A program made the position numbers and the translations under genes. A model generated the notes under the pieces. It did no database searches and was not told the origin of the DNA. It worked only from the letters and a program-made list of their open reading frames with translations. Positions 27,801 to 63,601 of a DNA stretch of 64,000 nucleotides are shown piece by piece (within the stretch, counting starts at the first letter, position 1; every line of letters begins with the position of its first letter). This DNA is from Undaria pinnatifida. Taxonomy: Eukaryota > Sar > Phaeophyceae > Laminariales > Alariaceae. The DNA lies in contig JABAKD010000016.1 in assembly GCA_012845835.1 (NCBI GenBank), positions 7,399,919 to 7,463,918 on the forward strand, written 5' to 3'.

Positions 27801-30800
27801 GGGTTGCAGGTATATGTGCGTTTCTGTGCGGTGCAGCCCGTGACACCTTTGCTACGTTAAGGGTGCACATACAGTAGTTCTTCTGAGGCTCCTCCCCACT
27901 CCGAGGAGCTCTGCTCTGACCTTTGCCCCTTTAGAGCCCCGAAATCCCTCCCTATACTAACTTCAAGAAAACTTGTCCCCCAAAAGCCTACCAGTCGTAA
28001 ATGCGTTAAGGGAAAAAAGAAAATGTGCAACCTAGAAAGAGACAGAGCCATCCTACGTACATACATAATATATACATTATGCCCCAAGTGTAGTTTGTAT
28101 ACCATTGCGATGGTAGAAGCATATAAACCGTCTCTTTTTTTTCCGATGAAAACAGAGGGGTCTTGATGAATCACAGGGTATCGGAATACATTTCGTTTCG
28201 TTTTCTCCGCACGATTTTCGATTCATCCGGGTTGTAAACAAGAGCATCTTTTAGTTTTTTCTCCAAAAATGCAGTTTTTTGTTTTGTTTTTTTTCTGAGC
28301 TTCTCAAGTGAAGAAGAAACGAAAAACAAAAACAAAAAACGGTTCGTGTCTGATTGCCCCTAGCATGCGTCAAAATTCAAGAGGTATTCCAAATTCTGAC
28401 GATACGGGGGTAGTTCCTCTTGCTGCAGGATTACCCCCGTTGTTCAAAACAAAATTGCCACCCAGCAGTCCCACCCCTATATCATGGATCAAAGCTCTTT
28501 CGTTTTGAACTGCATCCATGATTTTGGGGACAAACTGCGTGGAATGAGGGCATGGGGTGTTTTGTTGTGCAGTTCCAAAAGCCTCAAGCGTGATGAAACG
28601 TTTAGCTAAAATACGCGGAGACGACAACATCCCCCCGCCCCTTCCATCCACCCTCCCCAGCCCAAAGCCCGCTTCCACCCCCTCTCCTGCCCCGCCCCCC
28701 CTCCCATCTTAGCCCCGCCTCCCCCTTCACATCCTCCCAACCCTCTCCTCCGCCTCACCCCACCCCTCTCCCTACCCCCCTTCCCCGTGCCTAGGGAAAA
28801 ACGCACACGTACAATTTCTAACAGTGGGGGAACAAGCGGGTGGCTGAGGTATGAGTACACCCCCTCCCCCTCTCCCGCCCCCAATTGCCCGCGGTAATGA
28901 AAAAAAAACTCCCACAGGTGGAGGACAAGCGGGTGGCTATCCAGCGCGAATTTCGCGAGTTGGAGGCTCAGGCTAAGGACGCGGAAAAAGCGGCGCACGC
29001 TCATTCTCGACAGAGCGCCATCGGCCCAGACGGCATGATCATTCCCGCTAGAGCCCGTAAGAAACGGCGTTTGGACGAGGAGTTGGAGGGGCTGCTGGAA
29101 GATATGGAGGTACTAGAAATACCACTATTTTTGTGATATTGTACCGTACTTTTTATTTTTGTTGGAGAAGATTTTTGTTTTTGCGTCGCCGCTTCGGGAA
29201 CCAAAACGGCGTGTAGCTAAAGTCTTCAGAACGCGGCGTAACGTTCATTTTTTTTGTTGAGAGTTGTTGTCCGATGCTACGAGACACGTTCTACGATAAG
29301 AGATGGCACGATTTGGCTAGAATATGTTCTGAAGGATTGGGCTCCCTAGCCCAAAATCGTCAAAACAATGTCATTATTATTTTTGAAATACTGTTTGTTT
29401 GTATACATAGGCCATGGGTTATGACATGATGTCGGTTTGCGTTTTCAGTGTAGTACTCGAAACCGTGGTACGCACATGTCGCAGAGATCGATACTCCAAC
29501 CAAAGCCAATCGACGTTTCACTTGTTTTTGTCCGTTGTTCATGGATGTTAAACATATTGTCACTATATTTTGACTATCCGATAATGGCGCATCATGAGCT
29601 TCGCGGTCGGTCGGCCATCTATCTACCAATATCCCCCGAAACTACATATAGCAGATCAAAACCAAGGCTAGCTTCGTAAAAGTGTACCTGGTATTTTTTA
29701 CCAGGGTATGAAATAAATAACGCAGTTCATTGGCTGTGATACCAAGGACTTAATCGTCGATACTCGTCTTTGCGACCTGCGTGTGGTAGTTAGATCGCGC
29801 GTGCTGCGGGTCGGGGTTGACACGTTCTCACGAAGAGCTTAGGCCGGTCGCTAAAGACCGATATCACTCACCACCTATCGTCAATTCTTCGTTTTGTTCA
29901 ACGTTTATACGAAGGCCAAGCGAAAAGCACTGGCAGCTGTGGATGGCAAGCTAGCAGCTCTGGCCGAGTCTCGCTCCAACAAGGACGAGGAAATGAAGGG
30001 CTTAGAGCGGACGCTCGTGCAGGTCTTGGTGGAGCAACAGAAGAAGCTGCTCACCTTGCTAAGCGAGGTACGGAAATGCATACAAGCAGAAATCTGCGGC
30101 ATCTCTACTCTATCCAAAGATCGTGTTGCTGTTGTTCCCGCCTAAATTCAGCCTATTGTCCCTCGTCTTCCACGTGTTTTGTATTGAACTTTGTAACCTC
30201 CTTGCGTCTTCAGTCCACGACTCCCCGCTCGTATTTCCTTGTGTTAGTGTTGGACGCTTTCTTGGCGACGAGTTTGGGTTCCATCTTTCTCTCCCACGCG
30301 TCGACTCTGTGAGTATCGTCTACGGCGAGGGATGGCTTGATCTCGCCCCCCCCCCCGGCACCCCCTTCGCTCGAGAGATATCCCCAAGAAACGACCTATT
30401 CGTGGGGAATGGGCAGAGCCACAAGGGTCGGCATCACCTGGATACAACACCTGAAATTTCACCGATGAAGCGCGAGACACGATCAATACCTTCAAGCAAA
30501 ATACCATGCCGACGCGTTTGTTCCAAAGGGCTTCACAAGGCGAAATAAACCGGCCCGCCGCGAAAAAATGTCCCGCGAATAGGTTTAATTTTAACACCAC
30601 GTTTTCGGTTTTATTTCCTTTTCGTATGCTTCGGGGCACATGTATCAATTTTTAAGCAGCGCGCTAACAACGCACAGTGAGCGTTGGTCGACCTCATAGC
30701 AGGCATCATTACGGAGTGCCGTGGCAATCATAATCCACGATATAAAAAACACAACTAAATATTCCTCTGTTTTTACTAACCATATTTAATCCTATTTATT

Positions 30801-31456
30801 GTAGATACCATGTTCCCCTGTTAATAGACAACAAGAGCTTTTCACGGGTCAGGTCAGGTCGGGGTAACCCGTCCCGCCCCGCGAGATTGAAAATCTTCCT
30901 GAACCGACCCGACCCGACTCGACCCGTCCCGCGAAATTGTGATAACCTCCTGACACGATCGGTGGGCCGGGTCGTGACCCGTTAAAATCCCTGTTCTTTA
31001 AGTAAGAATGCCGTAAACAAATAAACTTGGAGTACTGCATGAAAAAAGCTACTCGCGATCATGGGTACCCGCAGCTATTACGAGTAAACACGCAAAGTAA
31101 AACAACGCGTCTGCTCTATATAATGGTTTTCCTTTGCATCGTCTTCGTCATTTATTTTTGATCACCGTCACACATTGCTACAATTATGTCTCCTACGCTT
31201 GTTTTCTTTTAGTAGTTCAACAACATACTCTTCAGAGAGACATTTGAAAACACTCGATAATAAACACGCATGTTCCCCGCGGGTCTCCGCCTTGTGTGTG
31301 TGCCGCTCTTCTTAACTGCTTCTCCAACAGGCCGGTGAGCGAACGAAGCAGCTAGATGACATCGACGAACGGACGCGTTTCGCCAGGGACGAGGCCAAGC
31401 GACGACGAGCGCAATTACAAAGACAGCAGAAGGAGCTAGGGGAGGTCGGCGGCTAG
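1250..31456 (+). CDS. Long coiled-coil protein, 3' part of a split gene (20 exons seen, 5' end outside window)
   Basis: I do not recognise the family. Exons: 1250-1399, 1990-2104, 2606-2817, 3587-3873, 4667-4757, 6829-7019, 8052-8448, 9527-9696, 10595-10688, 11504-11625, 13233-13350, 14590-14700, 16735-16848, 20015-20095, 22963-23082, 24676-24849, 26838-26912, 28918-29109, 29915-30067, 31331-31456. They sum to 3093 nt (1031 codons including TAG). Every split codon closes in phase, which is strong evidence that the model is right. The product is almost entirely Glu/Ala/Arg/Lys/Gln-rich with few Pro or Gly, as in rod-forming coiled coils. No enzymatic motif or membrane segment is visible. A basic patch RARKKRR in exon 18 could be a nuclear signal. 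Weak points are the acceptor of the first exon, the end of exon 4 (3873, or 3796 with a GC donor) and the acceptor of exon 6. A structural, cytoskeletal or scaffold role is inferred from composition only. Confidence 0.75.
2217..2300 (+). pseudogene. Frameshifted copy of exon 2606-2817
   Basis: It has its own ttgcag acceptor, then matches the first ~60 bases of the real exon (shared tccgatcg/tccgaccg, gtcgagcgcctcgg, ggctggcg). A one-base insertion breaks the frame, and homology fades after ctggcg with no donor. Confidence 0.7.
2890..3295. repeat. Two copies of a dispersed gggagggagaa repeat (family D)
   Basis: ccccggatctgagttgc-tacg, agggagg and gaagatagcagatgggatgag recur as ctcggatctgagttacg and gaagatagtagatgggacga. 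More copies are at about 54110-54235 and 54238-54385, and in reverse at about 58005-58110 and 59005-59135. The 54-kb pair includes an (AGGG)n run at 54283-54335. Confidence 0.5.
5165..5395. mobile_element. Family A inverted-repeat element, diverged
   Basis: Contains ccatacctcacccaaagcctg, gtggccgaggtt and gacgagttttgggttaatgag, and ends ctacgcatgcgtgg. The order matches the copy at 38-315. Confidence 0.45.
5541..5640 (-). pseudogene. Isolated exon remnant of a SAM-dependent methyltransferase
   Basis: On the - strand the frame reads LLDLGSGYGGTARAAAKEFG, Cys, Lys and then a gtgggg splice donor. This is motif I of the class I methyltransferase fold, in the form usual for small-molecule N-methyltransferases acting on glycine, sarcosine or phosphoethanolamine. 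The frame stays open upstream to 5834 but has no convincing family sequence there, and no further methyltransferase exon is visible on either side. It lies antisense in intron 5 of the coiled-coil gene. It could be a captured fragment or one exon of a nested gene. Confidence 0.5.
5980..6195. repeat. Dispersed repeat with a relative at about 51550-51765
   Basis: Shared order: ttttgggncttcagagggaa, atccttcac, ctgacgacga, tccaactccagcgc-like, and gtgctgcatgctcgcacca. The apparent reading frame here is not conserved in the relative, so it is not a gene. Confidence 0.55.
6305..6475. repeat. Dispersed repeat with a relative at about 54655-54910
   Basis: Shared blocks in order: ctcggggncac, gtnttaattttgcga, atccgcaat, gtgaggtaca and aacccggcagtgat. 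Confidence 0.5.
6618..6795 (+). mobile_element. Truncated LINE 3' end with poly(C) tail
   Basis: This segment matches the tail of the copy at 25716-26312 on the same strand. Both contain aagcaaacag, a gtgtctnnattagga block, aacggtgctccg and gggatgcgtggtcaatggtca, and end gagtacgc followed by an 18-base C run. The poly(C) lies about 35 bp upstream of the acceptor of exon 6829-7019. Confidence 0.6.
6829..11625 (+). CDS. Coiled-coil gene, visible exons 6-10
   Basis: Exon 6 (6829-7019) ends CGA AT/gtaagc. The missing base is supplied by exon 7 (8052-8448), the largest of this gene at 397 nt, entered by cccccag and left at CAG/gtgtga. Exon 8 (9527-9696) ends AG/gtgagt, and exon 9 (10595-10688) begins with G to complete Arg. 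Exon 10 (11504-11625) ends AG/gtatgg. The alternation of phase 2 and phase 0 introns is respected throughout. The protein is unbroken Glu/Ala/Arg-rich helix. Confidence 0.75.
7025..7315 (+). repeat. Five degraded copies of the 3' edge of exon 6829-7019
   Basis: The exon end gaggaaacacagcatgcgtt recurs as gaggaacacagcgttcgtt (7033), agaacacgcatgcc (7121), ggagacacaacatgcacgcg (7160), gagagacaacacgctg (7222) and gacgaagcgcaacatgcg (7280), at intervals of roughly 40-90 bp. Confidence 0.6.
7643..7705 (+). pseudogene. Broken copy of the 5' edge of exon 8052-8448
   Basis: ccaacag is followed by agcgcgtaaggctccgcgaa and agctgaactcctagccgtcg, nearly identical to the start of the real exon. An inserted base shifts frame, and the segment runs into gagtaagg. 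Confidence 0.7.
7738..8040. repeat. (TACCC)n pentanucleotide array
   Basis: Runs of taccc with interruptions fill 300 bp and end 12 bp upstream of the acceptor of exon 8052-8448. The C-rich strand is the sense strand. Confidence 0.9.
8968..9415. repeat. ~97-bp minisatellite, five units
   Basis: Units start at about 8968, 9065, 9164, 9263 and 9360 with agatgtcaggagacggcaac (last one agacgtcagg). Each holds ccttgaccgacggcaa, a ttaccttgactgacgc block and actaggttttagtgtg. They are diverged by small indels. It sits in the intron before exon 9527-9696. Confidence 0.85.
9859..9995 (-). mobile_element. Truncated LINE 3' end in reverse, with 31-, 16- and 15-base G tracts
   Basis: On the - strand the segment reads the same terminal block (gggatgcgcggtcaatggtc to gagtacgc) and then poly(C). 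On the + strand this appears as G runs at 9859-9889, 9897-9912 and 9920-9934, separated by taaagttg and taaagctg. Confidence 0.6.
10140..10415. mobile_element. Family A inverted-repeat element
   Basis: cgatagaggta at the left, ctctgtcgtag at the right, core gtacacctaggtcatg, and caaaatcagtttttgggttaag inside. A second copy lies at about 10960-11270 with core gtacctaggccattgg. Confidence 0.6.
10960..11270. mobile_element. Family A inverted-repeat element, diverged
   Basis: Left edge ctacacgatagaggtg, core gttgtacctaggccattgg, right edge degraded near tagcacgcgtgtcttcg (11252-11268). Confidence 0.5.
11665..12420. repeat. Copies of a dispersed gcgatcgaagtatc / gcagcttgcaaa repeat, one split by the miniature LTR element
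   Basis: cgcgcgatcgaagtatcaaacgcagcttgcaaag (11724-11765), a diverged form at 11855-11912, and gatcgatcgaagtatcgcac with gcagcttgcaca at 12350-12385. Relatives are at about 22600-22665 (reverse), 29780-29830 (reverse), 44405-44490 and 45335-45375 (reverse). Confidence 0.5.
11913..12291 (+). mobile_element. Miniature LTR retroelement (TRIM-like)
   Basis: Two ~84-bp direct repeats, 11913-11996 and 12208-12291, each start TGTT and share gtttgggtaagctatt, ttaaccttttgca and caaacggactaatacccc. A G-rich polypurine tract (12197-12207) abuts the second repeat, the expected position for plus-strand priming. The host sequence reads gacacag before and gacagctg after, suggesting a 4-5 bp target duplication. 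The 211-bp interior has no reading frame. The internal box ggcttcgaatccca (12030-12045) resembles a tRNA T-arm. The element splits a copy of another dispersed repeat. Confidence 0.65.
13233..20095 (+). CDS. Coiled-coil gene, visible exons 11-14
   Basis: Exon 11 (13233-13350) opens after ttccacag with C, completing a Ser codon, and ends CAG/gtgggt. Exon 12 (14590-14700) runs from cgccag to CGG/gtaagt. Exon 13 (16735-16848) runs from ccccag to CAG/gtgagg. Exon 14 (20015-20095, 27 codons) runs from gtacag to AAG/gtgagg. From exon 12 onward all introns are phase 0. Intron 13 (16849-20014) is the longest in this gene. Confidence 0.75.
14797..14870 (+). pseudogene. Broken copy of the middle of exon 14590-14700
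   Basis: ggaaacggggcagaaggtggccatg and gatgccgcggaggcggt match ggaaacgggccaaaagatggccatg and gccgccgcggaggcggt in the exon 185 bp upstream. It carries an indel and ends in tag. Confidence 0.6.
15043..15282. mobile_element. Family A inverted-repeat element
   Basis: Diverged ends (cacgtgctacgatagg and atctatcgtagcatgc) flank the core tacctaggccgtggg and the gaggaaacctcag palindrome. Orientation is opposite to the copy at 17799. Confidence 0.6.
16432..16555 (+). pseudogene. Broken copy of the 5' edge of exon 16735-16848 with its intron end
   Basis: gcttgaccaggcgtccttcccagcaaaaaaaagtgagc matches gcttgaccccaggcgttcgcccgagaaaaaaagcgagc, followed by gaaaaccaggaggcgtt against gaaaaccaggaagcgtt. An intermediate partial copy of the intron part lies at about 16611-16645. 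Confidence 0.65.
17799..18060. mobile_element. Small inverted-repeat element, family A (reference copy)
   Basis: The 262-bp element starts AGACGCGTGCTACGATAGA and ends with the exact 19-base reverse complement. It has no coding capacity. Internal marks shared by the family are aaaaactgatttgg, a cataggtacacgacg core and gattttgggataaggag. Similar pieces occur more than a dozen times in the introns, in both orientations, as expected for a MITE. Confidence 0.7.
18535..18690. mobile_element. Family A fragments
   Basis: The core ttatatgcctaggccgtagtg and a gggtgaggaatataaag block continue from a larger partial copy at about 18180-18530, which has gtttatgggtgaggtatagagag and gtagcacacgcc. Confidence 0.45.
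20148..20321. mobile_element. Small inverted-repeat element, family B (aaggcggt type)
   Basis: Ends are acagtaggggtc and gacccctgctgt. The interior has repeated aaggcggt/accgcctta motifs and gtggtgtgccagcgc. Six further copies lie in this window. No coding capacity. Confidence 0.65.
20640..20775 (-). mobile_element. Truncated LINE 3' fragment, reverse orientation
   Basis: On the - strand it contains the caaatgttggaggtgtctc and gaagggatgcgtggtcaac blocks of the LINE tail seen at 6618 and 26150. A G-rich run at 20752-20772 borders it on the 5' side in element sense. Confidence 0.5.
21240..21850. mobile_element. Two adjacent family A elements
   Basis: The phrase aattcgggcaggcccaccttaaccccaaatcgtcgg at 21320 recurs near 21655 as attacgggcaggtccaccttgatccaaaatcgtcgg. 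The second copy continues into gtatacctaggccatcgg and ttgtgggtgaggacgg. Confidence 0.5.
22963..26912 (+). CDS. Coiled-coil gene, visible exons 15-17
   Basis: Exon 15 (22963-23082) is entered by accgcag and left at AAG/gtgcga. Exon 16 (24676-24849) is entered by cacccag after a 50-bp poly(C) zone and left at GAG/gtgaga. Exon 17 (26838-26912, 25 codons) runs from atggcag to CAG/gtaact. All are phase 0 and in multiples of three. A second, homologous open exon follows exon 16 at 25018-25167 and is listed separately. Confidence 0.75.
24080..24175 (+). repeat. Two copies of the LINE terminal motif followed by poly(C)
   Basis: caacaaatgagtacgc plus a C run and caacaaatgagtac plus a C run occur about 50 bp apart, joined by tttctacatcgaatgactaagac. 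They look like tandemly multiplied LINE tails. Confidence 0.45.
25018..25167 (+). CDS. Possible alternative exon: tandem duplicate of exon 24676-24849
   Basis: This 150-nt segment is bounded by an aacacag acceptor and a GAG/gtaaat donor, is phase 0 at both ends, and is fully open. Its second half parallels the upstream exon: shared landmarks are Phe-Glu near the start, the Asn-(Val/Phe)-Glu-Glu-Leu turn, Phe-Asp-Ser, Phe-Ala-Glu-Met-Gln and Val-Asn-His-Lys near the donor. The first third is unlike the parent and contains Pro residues. It could be spliced in, mutually exclusive with exon 16, or a recently silenced copy. Confidence 0.4.
25716..26312 (+). pseudogene. 3' end of a non-LTR (LINE-like) retrotransposon with poly(C) tail
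   Basis: Several frames join to a LINE C-terminus: ERLALRNKVKEEKH, then LKLRFRVGDLDLPERRKRY, then a Cys/His cluster (VCPRG, THIVEEC) like the zinc-finger end of reverse-transcriptase ORFs. A +1 shift then gives MYKEERDVLEEEMRKLDAC, and another gives GDRWWPQTAKQDEDRISKQ to NGQMT and TAA. A 13-base C run begins directly after gagta at 26300. Frameshifts show it is dead. It lies in intron 16 of the coiled-coil gene. Confidence 0.65.
28812..28850 (+). pseudogene. Short copy of the start of exon 28918-29109
   Basis: aacagtgggggaacaagcgggtggct matches cacaggtggaggacaagcgggtggct. The copy runs into tga at once. Confidence 0.6.
28918..31456 (+). CDS. Coiled-coil gene, last three exons and stop
   Basis: Exon 18 (28918-29109) carries a short non-helical insert (IGPDG) and a basic cluster RARKKRR, a possible nuclear-localisation signal, before returning to helix and ending GAG/gtacta. 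Exon 19 (29915-30067) has the weakest acceptor of the three (tacgaag). The terminal exon (31331-31456) begins after ccaacag, is very Arg/Gln-rich, and ends Val-Gly-Gly-TAG. The 3' end faces the 3' end of the kinesin gene 3.7 kb away. Confidence 0.75.
29170..29430. mobile_element. Family A element, diverged
   Basis: Contains cgatgctacgagacacgttctacgataagag, ctagcccaaaatcgtc and gtatacataggccatgggt. Confidence 0.45.
30840..30990. repeat. Dispersed gggtc/gaccc-rich element (family C)
   Basis: tttcacgggtcaggtc at the left and gggtcgtgacccgttaaaa at the right form imperfect inverted ends around multiple cgacccgacc motifs. Related segments are at 25368-25465, 36930-37098 and 44066-44260. Confidence 0.5.
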
Positions 31457-31629
31457 AGCCAAAGCGACCGCGCCTTCTGTTGAATACCAACAACAGAGAA
31501 GAGTATGCACGTCGTCCATCAGTGAAAAATGCAGCGTAGGTAGCAATCCGTCGTTTTTTTGAGAACGGAAGAATGTGGGGTTGCTGTTTCATGACCTGGC
31601 ATGACGAGAAGAATGCGTCTCGTGTGGTG

Positions 31630-31730
31630 AGACGGCCGAAGGAGCTAGGGGGGGGGGGGGGGGGGGGCGGGGGTGGCAGCGGCTAGAGCTCCAGCGACCC
31701 CCTTTTTTCTGGAATATCAACAATAATGAT
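31630..31730 (+). pseudogene. Copy of the terminal exon end and the following 3' sequence
   Basis: gaaggagctaggg, ggcggctagagc-like, cagcgacc, tctg and gaatatcaacaa follow the order of 31428-31495 around the real stop codon. A 21-base G run is inserted at 31648. Confidence 0.6.
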
Positions 31731-31851
31731 GATATAGTTGGGTTTCCCATTTTTTTTTCGCCCTTTTTTGGGGAGGTTCATGAGCGATAGACGTTAAACC
31801 TCATCATCGTGCTGCACATCGTCTCATGGCAAACATAATGATGAGCGATAC

Positions 31852-31938
31852 TGATATAATACTTAGTTTGCGTAGGTAATTGGTTAGCCTTTTACCAGTT
31901 GTCAAACGGACTACTGGTACCCTTAAATTCCTTATGTA
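31852..31938 (+). mobile_element. Solo LTR related to the 11.9-kb miniature element
   Basis: The block shows acttagtttg, ggttagccttttacca, gtcaaacggact and aattcctta in the same order and spacing as the LTRs at 11913 and 12208, with about one quarter of positions changed. No second copy or interior is nearby. Confidence 0.55.
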
Positions 31939-31956
31939 TTAAGTCCCTCTATACGA

Positions 31957-32030
31957 CCACGGATCATTTAATGAAAATATTGGATCCTCTCTCCCGCGGA
32001 CCATTTAATGTAAGTATTGGATTGGATTAG
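31957..32030. repeat. Short direct repeat beside the recombinase remnant
   Basis: Two near-copies of a ~25-bp block (cggaycatttaatg then tattggat) occur at about 31962-31987 and 31998-32023, immediately 3' of the recombinase remnant. They may be terminal or split direct repeats of that element, or a local duplication. Confidence 0.4.
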
Positions 32031-32139
32031 GCCTCCTGCGCCGGCCCGTGGTCCTGCCCGTACGTCACTATGCCGTTGGATTATCTTCGCAGTTAACCGC
32101 TGGTCAGGCACACGATTGGTTGACTCACTCAAACTTCCG

Positions 32140-33090
32140 TAACCTTGCGTCAATTAATTCCCGCGTACGCTGCGAAATATTTCTCAAACTCAGACGACAG
32201 TGGCAGCTCGCTAGCGTCGGCCTATCTCCGACCGCGCTTTCTCTTGCTACCGTGTACCTTTTTCCTGGAGGTGGCCCTAAGTTATTACTTGGCCACCGAT
32301 TCTGTCTTTCCAACGGCCCATTTTCAAGATCTCAGCCACCGCAGTCCCGGCTAGAGATTTACCGAGGGAACTTCCCACGCGAAACGAGTGCATCCGGAAA
32401 TGGTTTGTTTGGCAGCTCTGCCATCCGCAAATGGCCTTGCAGCGTAGCCGTCACACGTGCCGCGGAGAGCGGCCGACTACCTCGGCCACCTTCCCCCGAA
32501 ACCACAGGGAAAAAGGTTGCCCGGCGATCAAGCCCCAACCTATTGGCTGTGCGGCAGCGATGTAACCCGTAGCTCCTCTAAACGCGAAAATTGCTGGACA
32601 GTCCCGGTCTGCCAACACTACCACCGCCTCGCTAGAGGCCCGAAGCGTGTTACCAAACTGAAAGTTGAAGATCAGGCCCCTGGGTTCTGGAAGCTTCAGG
32701 ATCCGCGACCCCAATGTGAACGAGAAGTCGTAACCCCTACGCATCGAAAATAAAGCCAAAGAATACAGGACTACGTCTCTGGTCAGGGGGATGGGCGCAG
32801 CCAGCGAGCCCGCTATCTGTGCCCGCAAGCGAATATCGCCAAGCAGGTCGATGAGAGTGTGCGCCAACATTGGAGCCGCCTGATTGACCGGTACCCTTAC
32901 CTGCTTCTGTTCCTCGGACACGAGGTAAGGTACGACTCGAACACGGGCTGCCCACGAGGCGCGTTAGGTCCCATTCCTCCCCCTTTCCATGCGCTGTTAG
33001 TGCCATTTTCAGCTTAGAGACACCCTTGTCGGAGTTACTCGGCCGCGTACCGCTGGCCAGTTTCAATGCTATTCTTATACCCTGGTATAT
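32140..33090 (-). pseudogene. Decayed tyrosine recombinase of a DIRS/Crypton-like mobile element
   Basis: Read on the - strand, three frames together give a tyrosine-recombinase remnant. An N-terminal part has SKLKMALTAHGKGEEWD. The middle has FSMRRGYDFSFTLGS, likely the first catalytic Arg region, then LIFNFQFGNTLRASSEAVVV. A later frame has PLSAARVTATLQGHLR, and another gives FRMHSFRVGSSLGKSLAGT with KMGRWK, the His-x-x-Arg box. The Lys-Tyr-Tyr catalytic end is broken by stop codons near 32285. At least two frameshifts and several stops mean it is inactive. This wording of motifs is familiar to me from brown-algal repeats. It lies between the two convergent genes. Confidence 0.72.
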
Positions 33091-33954
33091 TTTCCAGCCC
33101 AAAATAATTTGGAATTCGCAAACACGCTAGCGTGGTCTTGTCAACCGCGTACAGAGAGTATCATGCTGGGAGTGTGCAGCAGTACGATTAGCATCAGGCT
33201 ATATGTGTGTCGGGAGATCTCCTTGCGGTGTAACTCAGGCACACCCCGTGCCTACCTCAGCGACCCGGGCTGCTGCTTCGTGTGAATGATGCTGCTGCCG
33301 CTCACACACCAAAATGTACGGAAATATGATATCTATTTGATATTAATATTACTACAAAAAAGTTTATTATATTTTCGGCCAGTGCGGTACAGGGCGGCGT
33401 TTCGGCGGCAGACTCACAGCATGACCGAAACAATAATAACAAAAGTTGAAGGAAATCACTGCTACTCCTTATTACTAGTATTATCATTATGATTGCCTTC
33501 GGACAACGTGTAGCATGAGCTTCAGCAATGATCACCCATAAACACTCCCATATGGTAGAAACAAAACCAATGGAAACCCATAAAAAAAGGAAACCTATGG
33601 ACGAACTATTGTACCTCCCTCTGCTGTACCTGCTCTGTTTAGATTCGTCAAATGTGCCCCCGAAAAAGCCCCAAAAGGGTGAACGGCTCAAAACAACTGT
33701 AGCCGGCATGGTCAAAAAAAGGTACAAATACTCAACAGATCGTAGTAAACTAAAAAAAAACACCTTGGCTTCAAGGAATTTATTATTTTTCCATTACCCT
33801 GGGGCAGTGCTAAAATAAAGGTACTCGACTACTATTCCAAAACAAGCACTAACAGCACCCCACCACCGCGGTCTTACCTCGGTCTAAACGCACGAAACAT
33901 GGAGGTCCAGTGCCGGTATGTGCTAGTACGGGGAGCGGTAGCATAGGCAATACC

Positions 33955-33981
33955 CGCGCGAGTACGTACAATACTCGCGCG
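33955..33981. other. Perfect 10-bp inverted repeat with 7-base loop
   Basis: cgcgcgagta and tactcgcgcg flank cgtacaa. It lies about 1.2 kb beyond the kinesin stop, in the gap between the two genes. A role in RNA 3' end or chromatin structure is possible but not shown. Confidence 0.5.
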
Positions 33982-35167
33982 AGCACCCGGGTACAAGTAC
34001 CGGACGCTCACCGAACACAATCCTTCCCATGACCCCGGACACATACACCGGAAACACGCAAAACACCCCCCTTCGTTGGAAGAGTCATAGTCCAACAAAA
34101 AAAATTGCACCCGTACACAAAAAACAGAGACAATAAGGCGACAATGTGAGAACAAGACACTGGGCTCGATGGTTTCCAGATACTGATCACGTCCTATGGC
34201 AGCTCATGCAATTTTCGGCCTACTACTAAACGGCATGTGAAGATGCTCAACAACCCGAAGGTGTCATCACCACACCCGGCGACATACTGTCGTCCCGTTT
34301 CAATCGATAATATCTCGGTCTACGGAAAAGAAAAAAAAACACGCAGACCTGAACTAAAATCCCCGTTTAATGGTGACACTACGAAAATATTGCGCCCTGG
34401 GCAGCACCTCGCCACAGCAAGCAGTGCTATCACCACAAAAACTGTGTACAGGCGACCCTTTGTGAAAACACTGACGGATGCCCGTTGAGTACTACTAGGA
34501 AAACCTCGCAAAAACAACACACTGAAAGATAAATTATTACACAACGTGCGGGCATTACCCCCCGCGCCTTTCCACAACAAGAAACTAAAGCTACACGAAT
34601 CTCCAAGCGATAGCGAGAACGCAACCTAAACACAGCACCGTCAGCGATGGCGAGCATGCAACCAAAACATAGAAAAAGCGAATAATGCAACCCCGACGAT
34701 ACAACAGCCTTCCACAGGCGCAGCAGCAGCAGTCCTAAACGATGTCACGCAAAAAAGATCAAAGGGACAAAAAAAAACACATCTTGTCTTGTCGACGATG
34801 GCGCCATAACCGCGAACTCCATGCAAGCAAAAGAGTGCAGAGTACAGAAACCGACATCCCCTTTAGGGTTCCAGAGGGTAAACATATCCAAACAATTCGA
34901 CGATTACAGCATCAGCCACAGGATGCAATCCGTCCTGCTTGGGTAGGACGTCCATCGGAAGTGCGGCGTAGGGATATATTCGACACGTACGTGTGCAGCG
35001 CCATGATACTCGCGCTACTGAGCGTTCTTCCTAGACGCTTGATGAACCACTCTCGTTGTGTTTTTGGTCGTTACGAATGGACCTCGAAAGGGTTAAGCGA
35101 ATCGCACCCCCTGCGAATAATCCCAACTTATCGTCTGGCGTTTGGTTCGTACCATCCTCCATCAGCT

Positions 35168-63601
<28,434 letters not shown>

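Larger units (their letters stand above)
31457..35167. other. Gap between the two convergent genes
   Basis: Contents: duplicated 3' sequence of the coiled-coil gene (31630-31730), a solo LTR, a decayed tyrosine recombinase (32140-33090) and a hairpin at 33955. The stretch 33100-35160 shows no conserved reading frame; part must be the 3' untranslated region of the kinesin. I see no clear polyadenylation signal. Confidence 0.6.
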
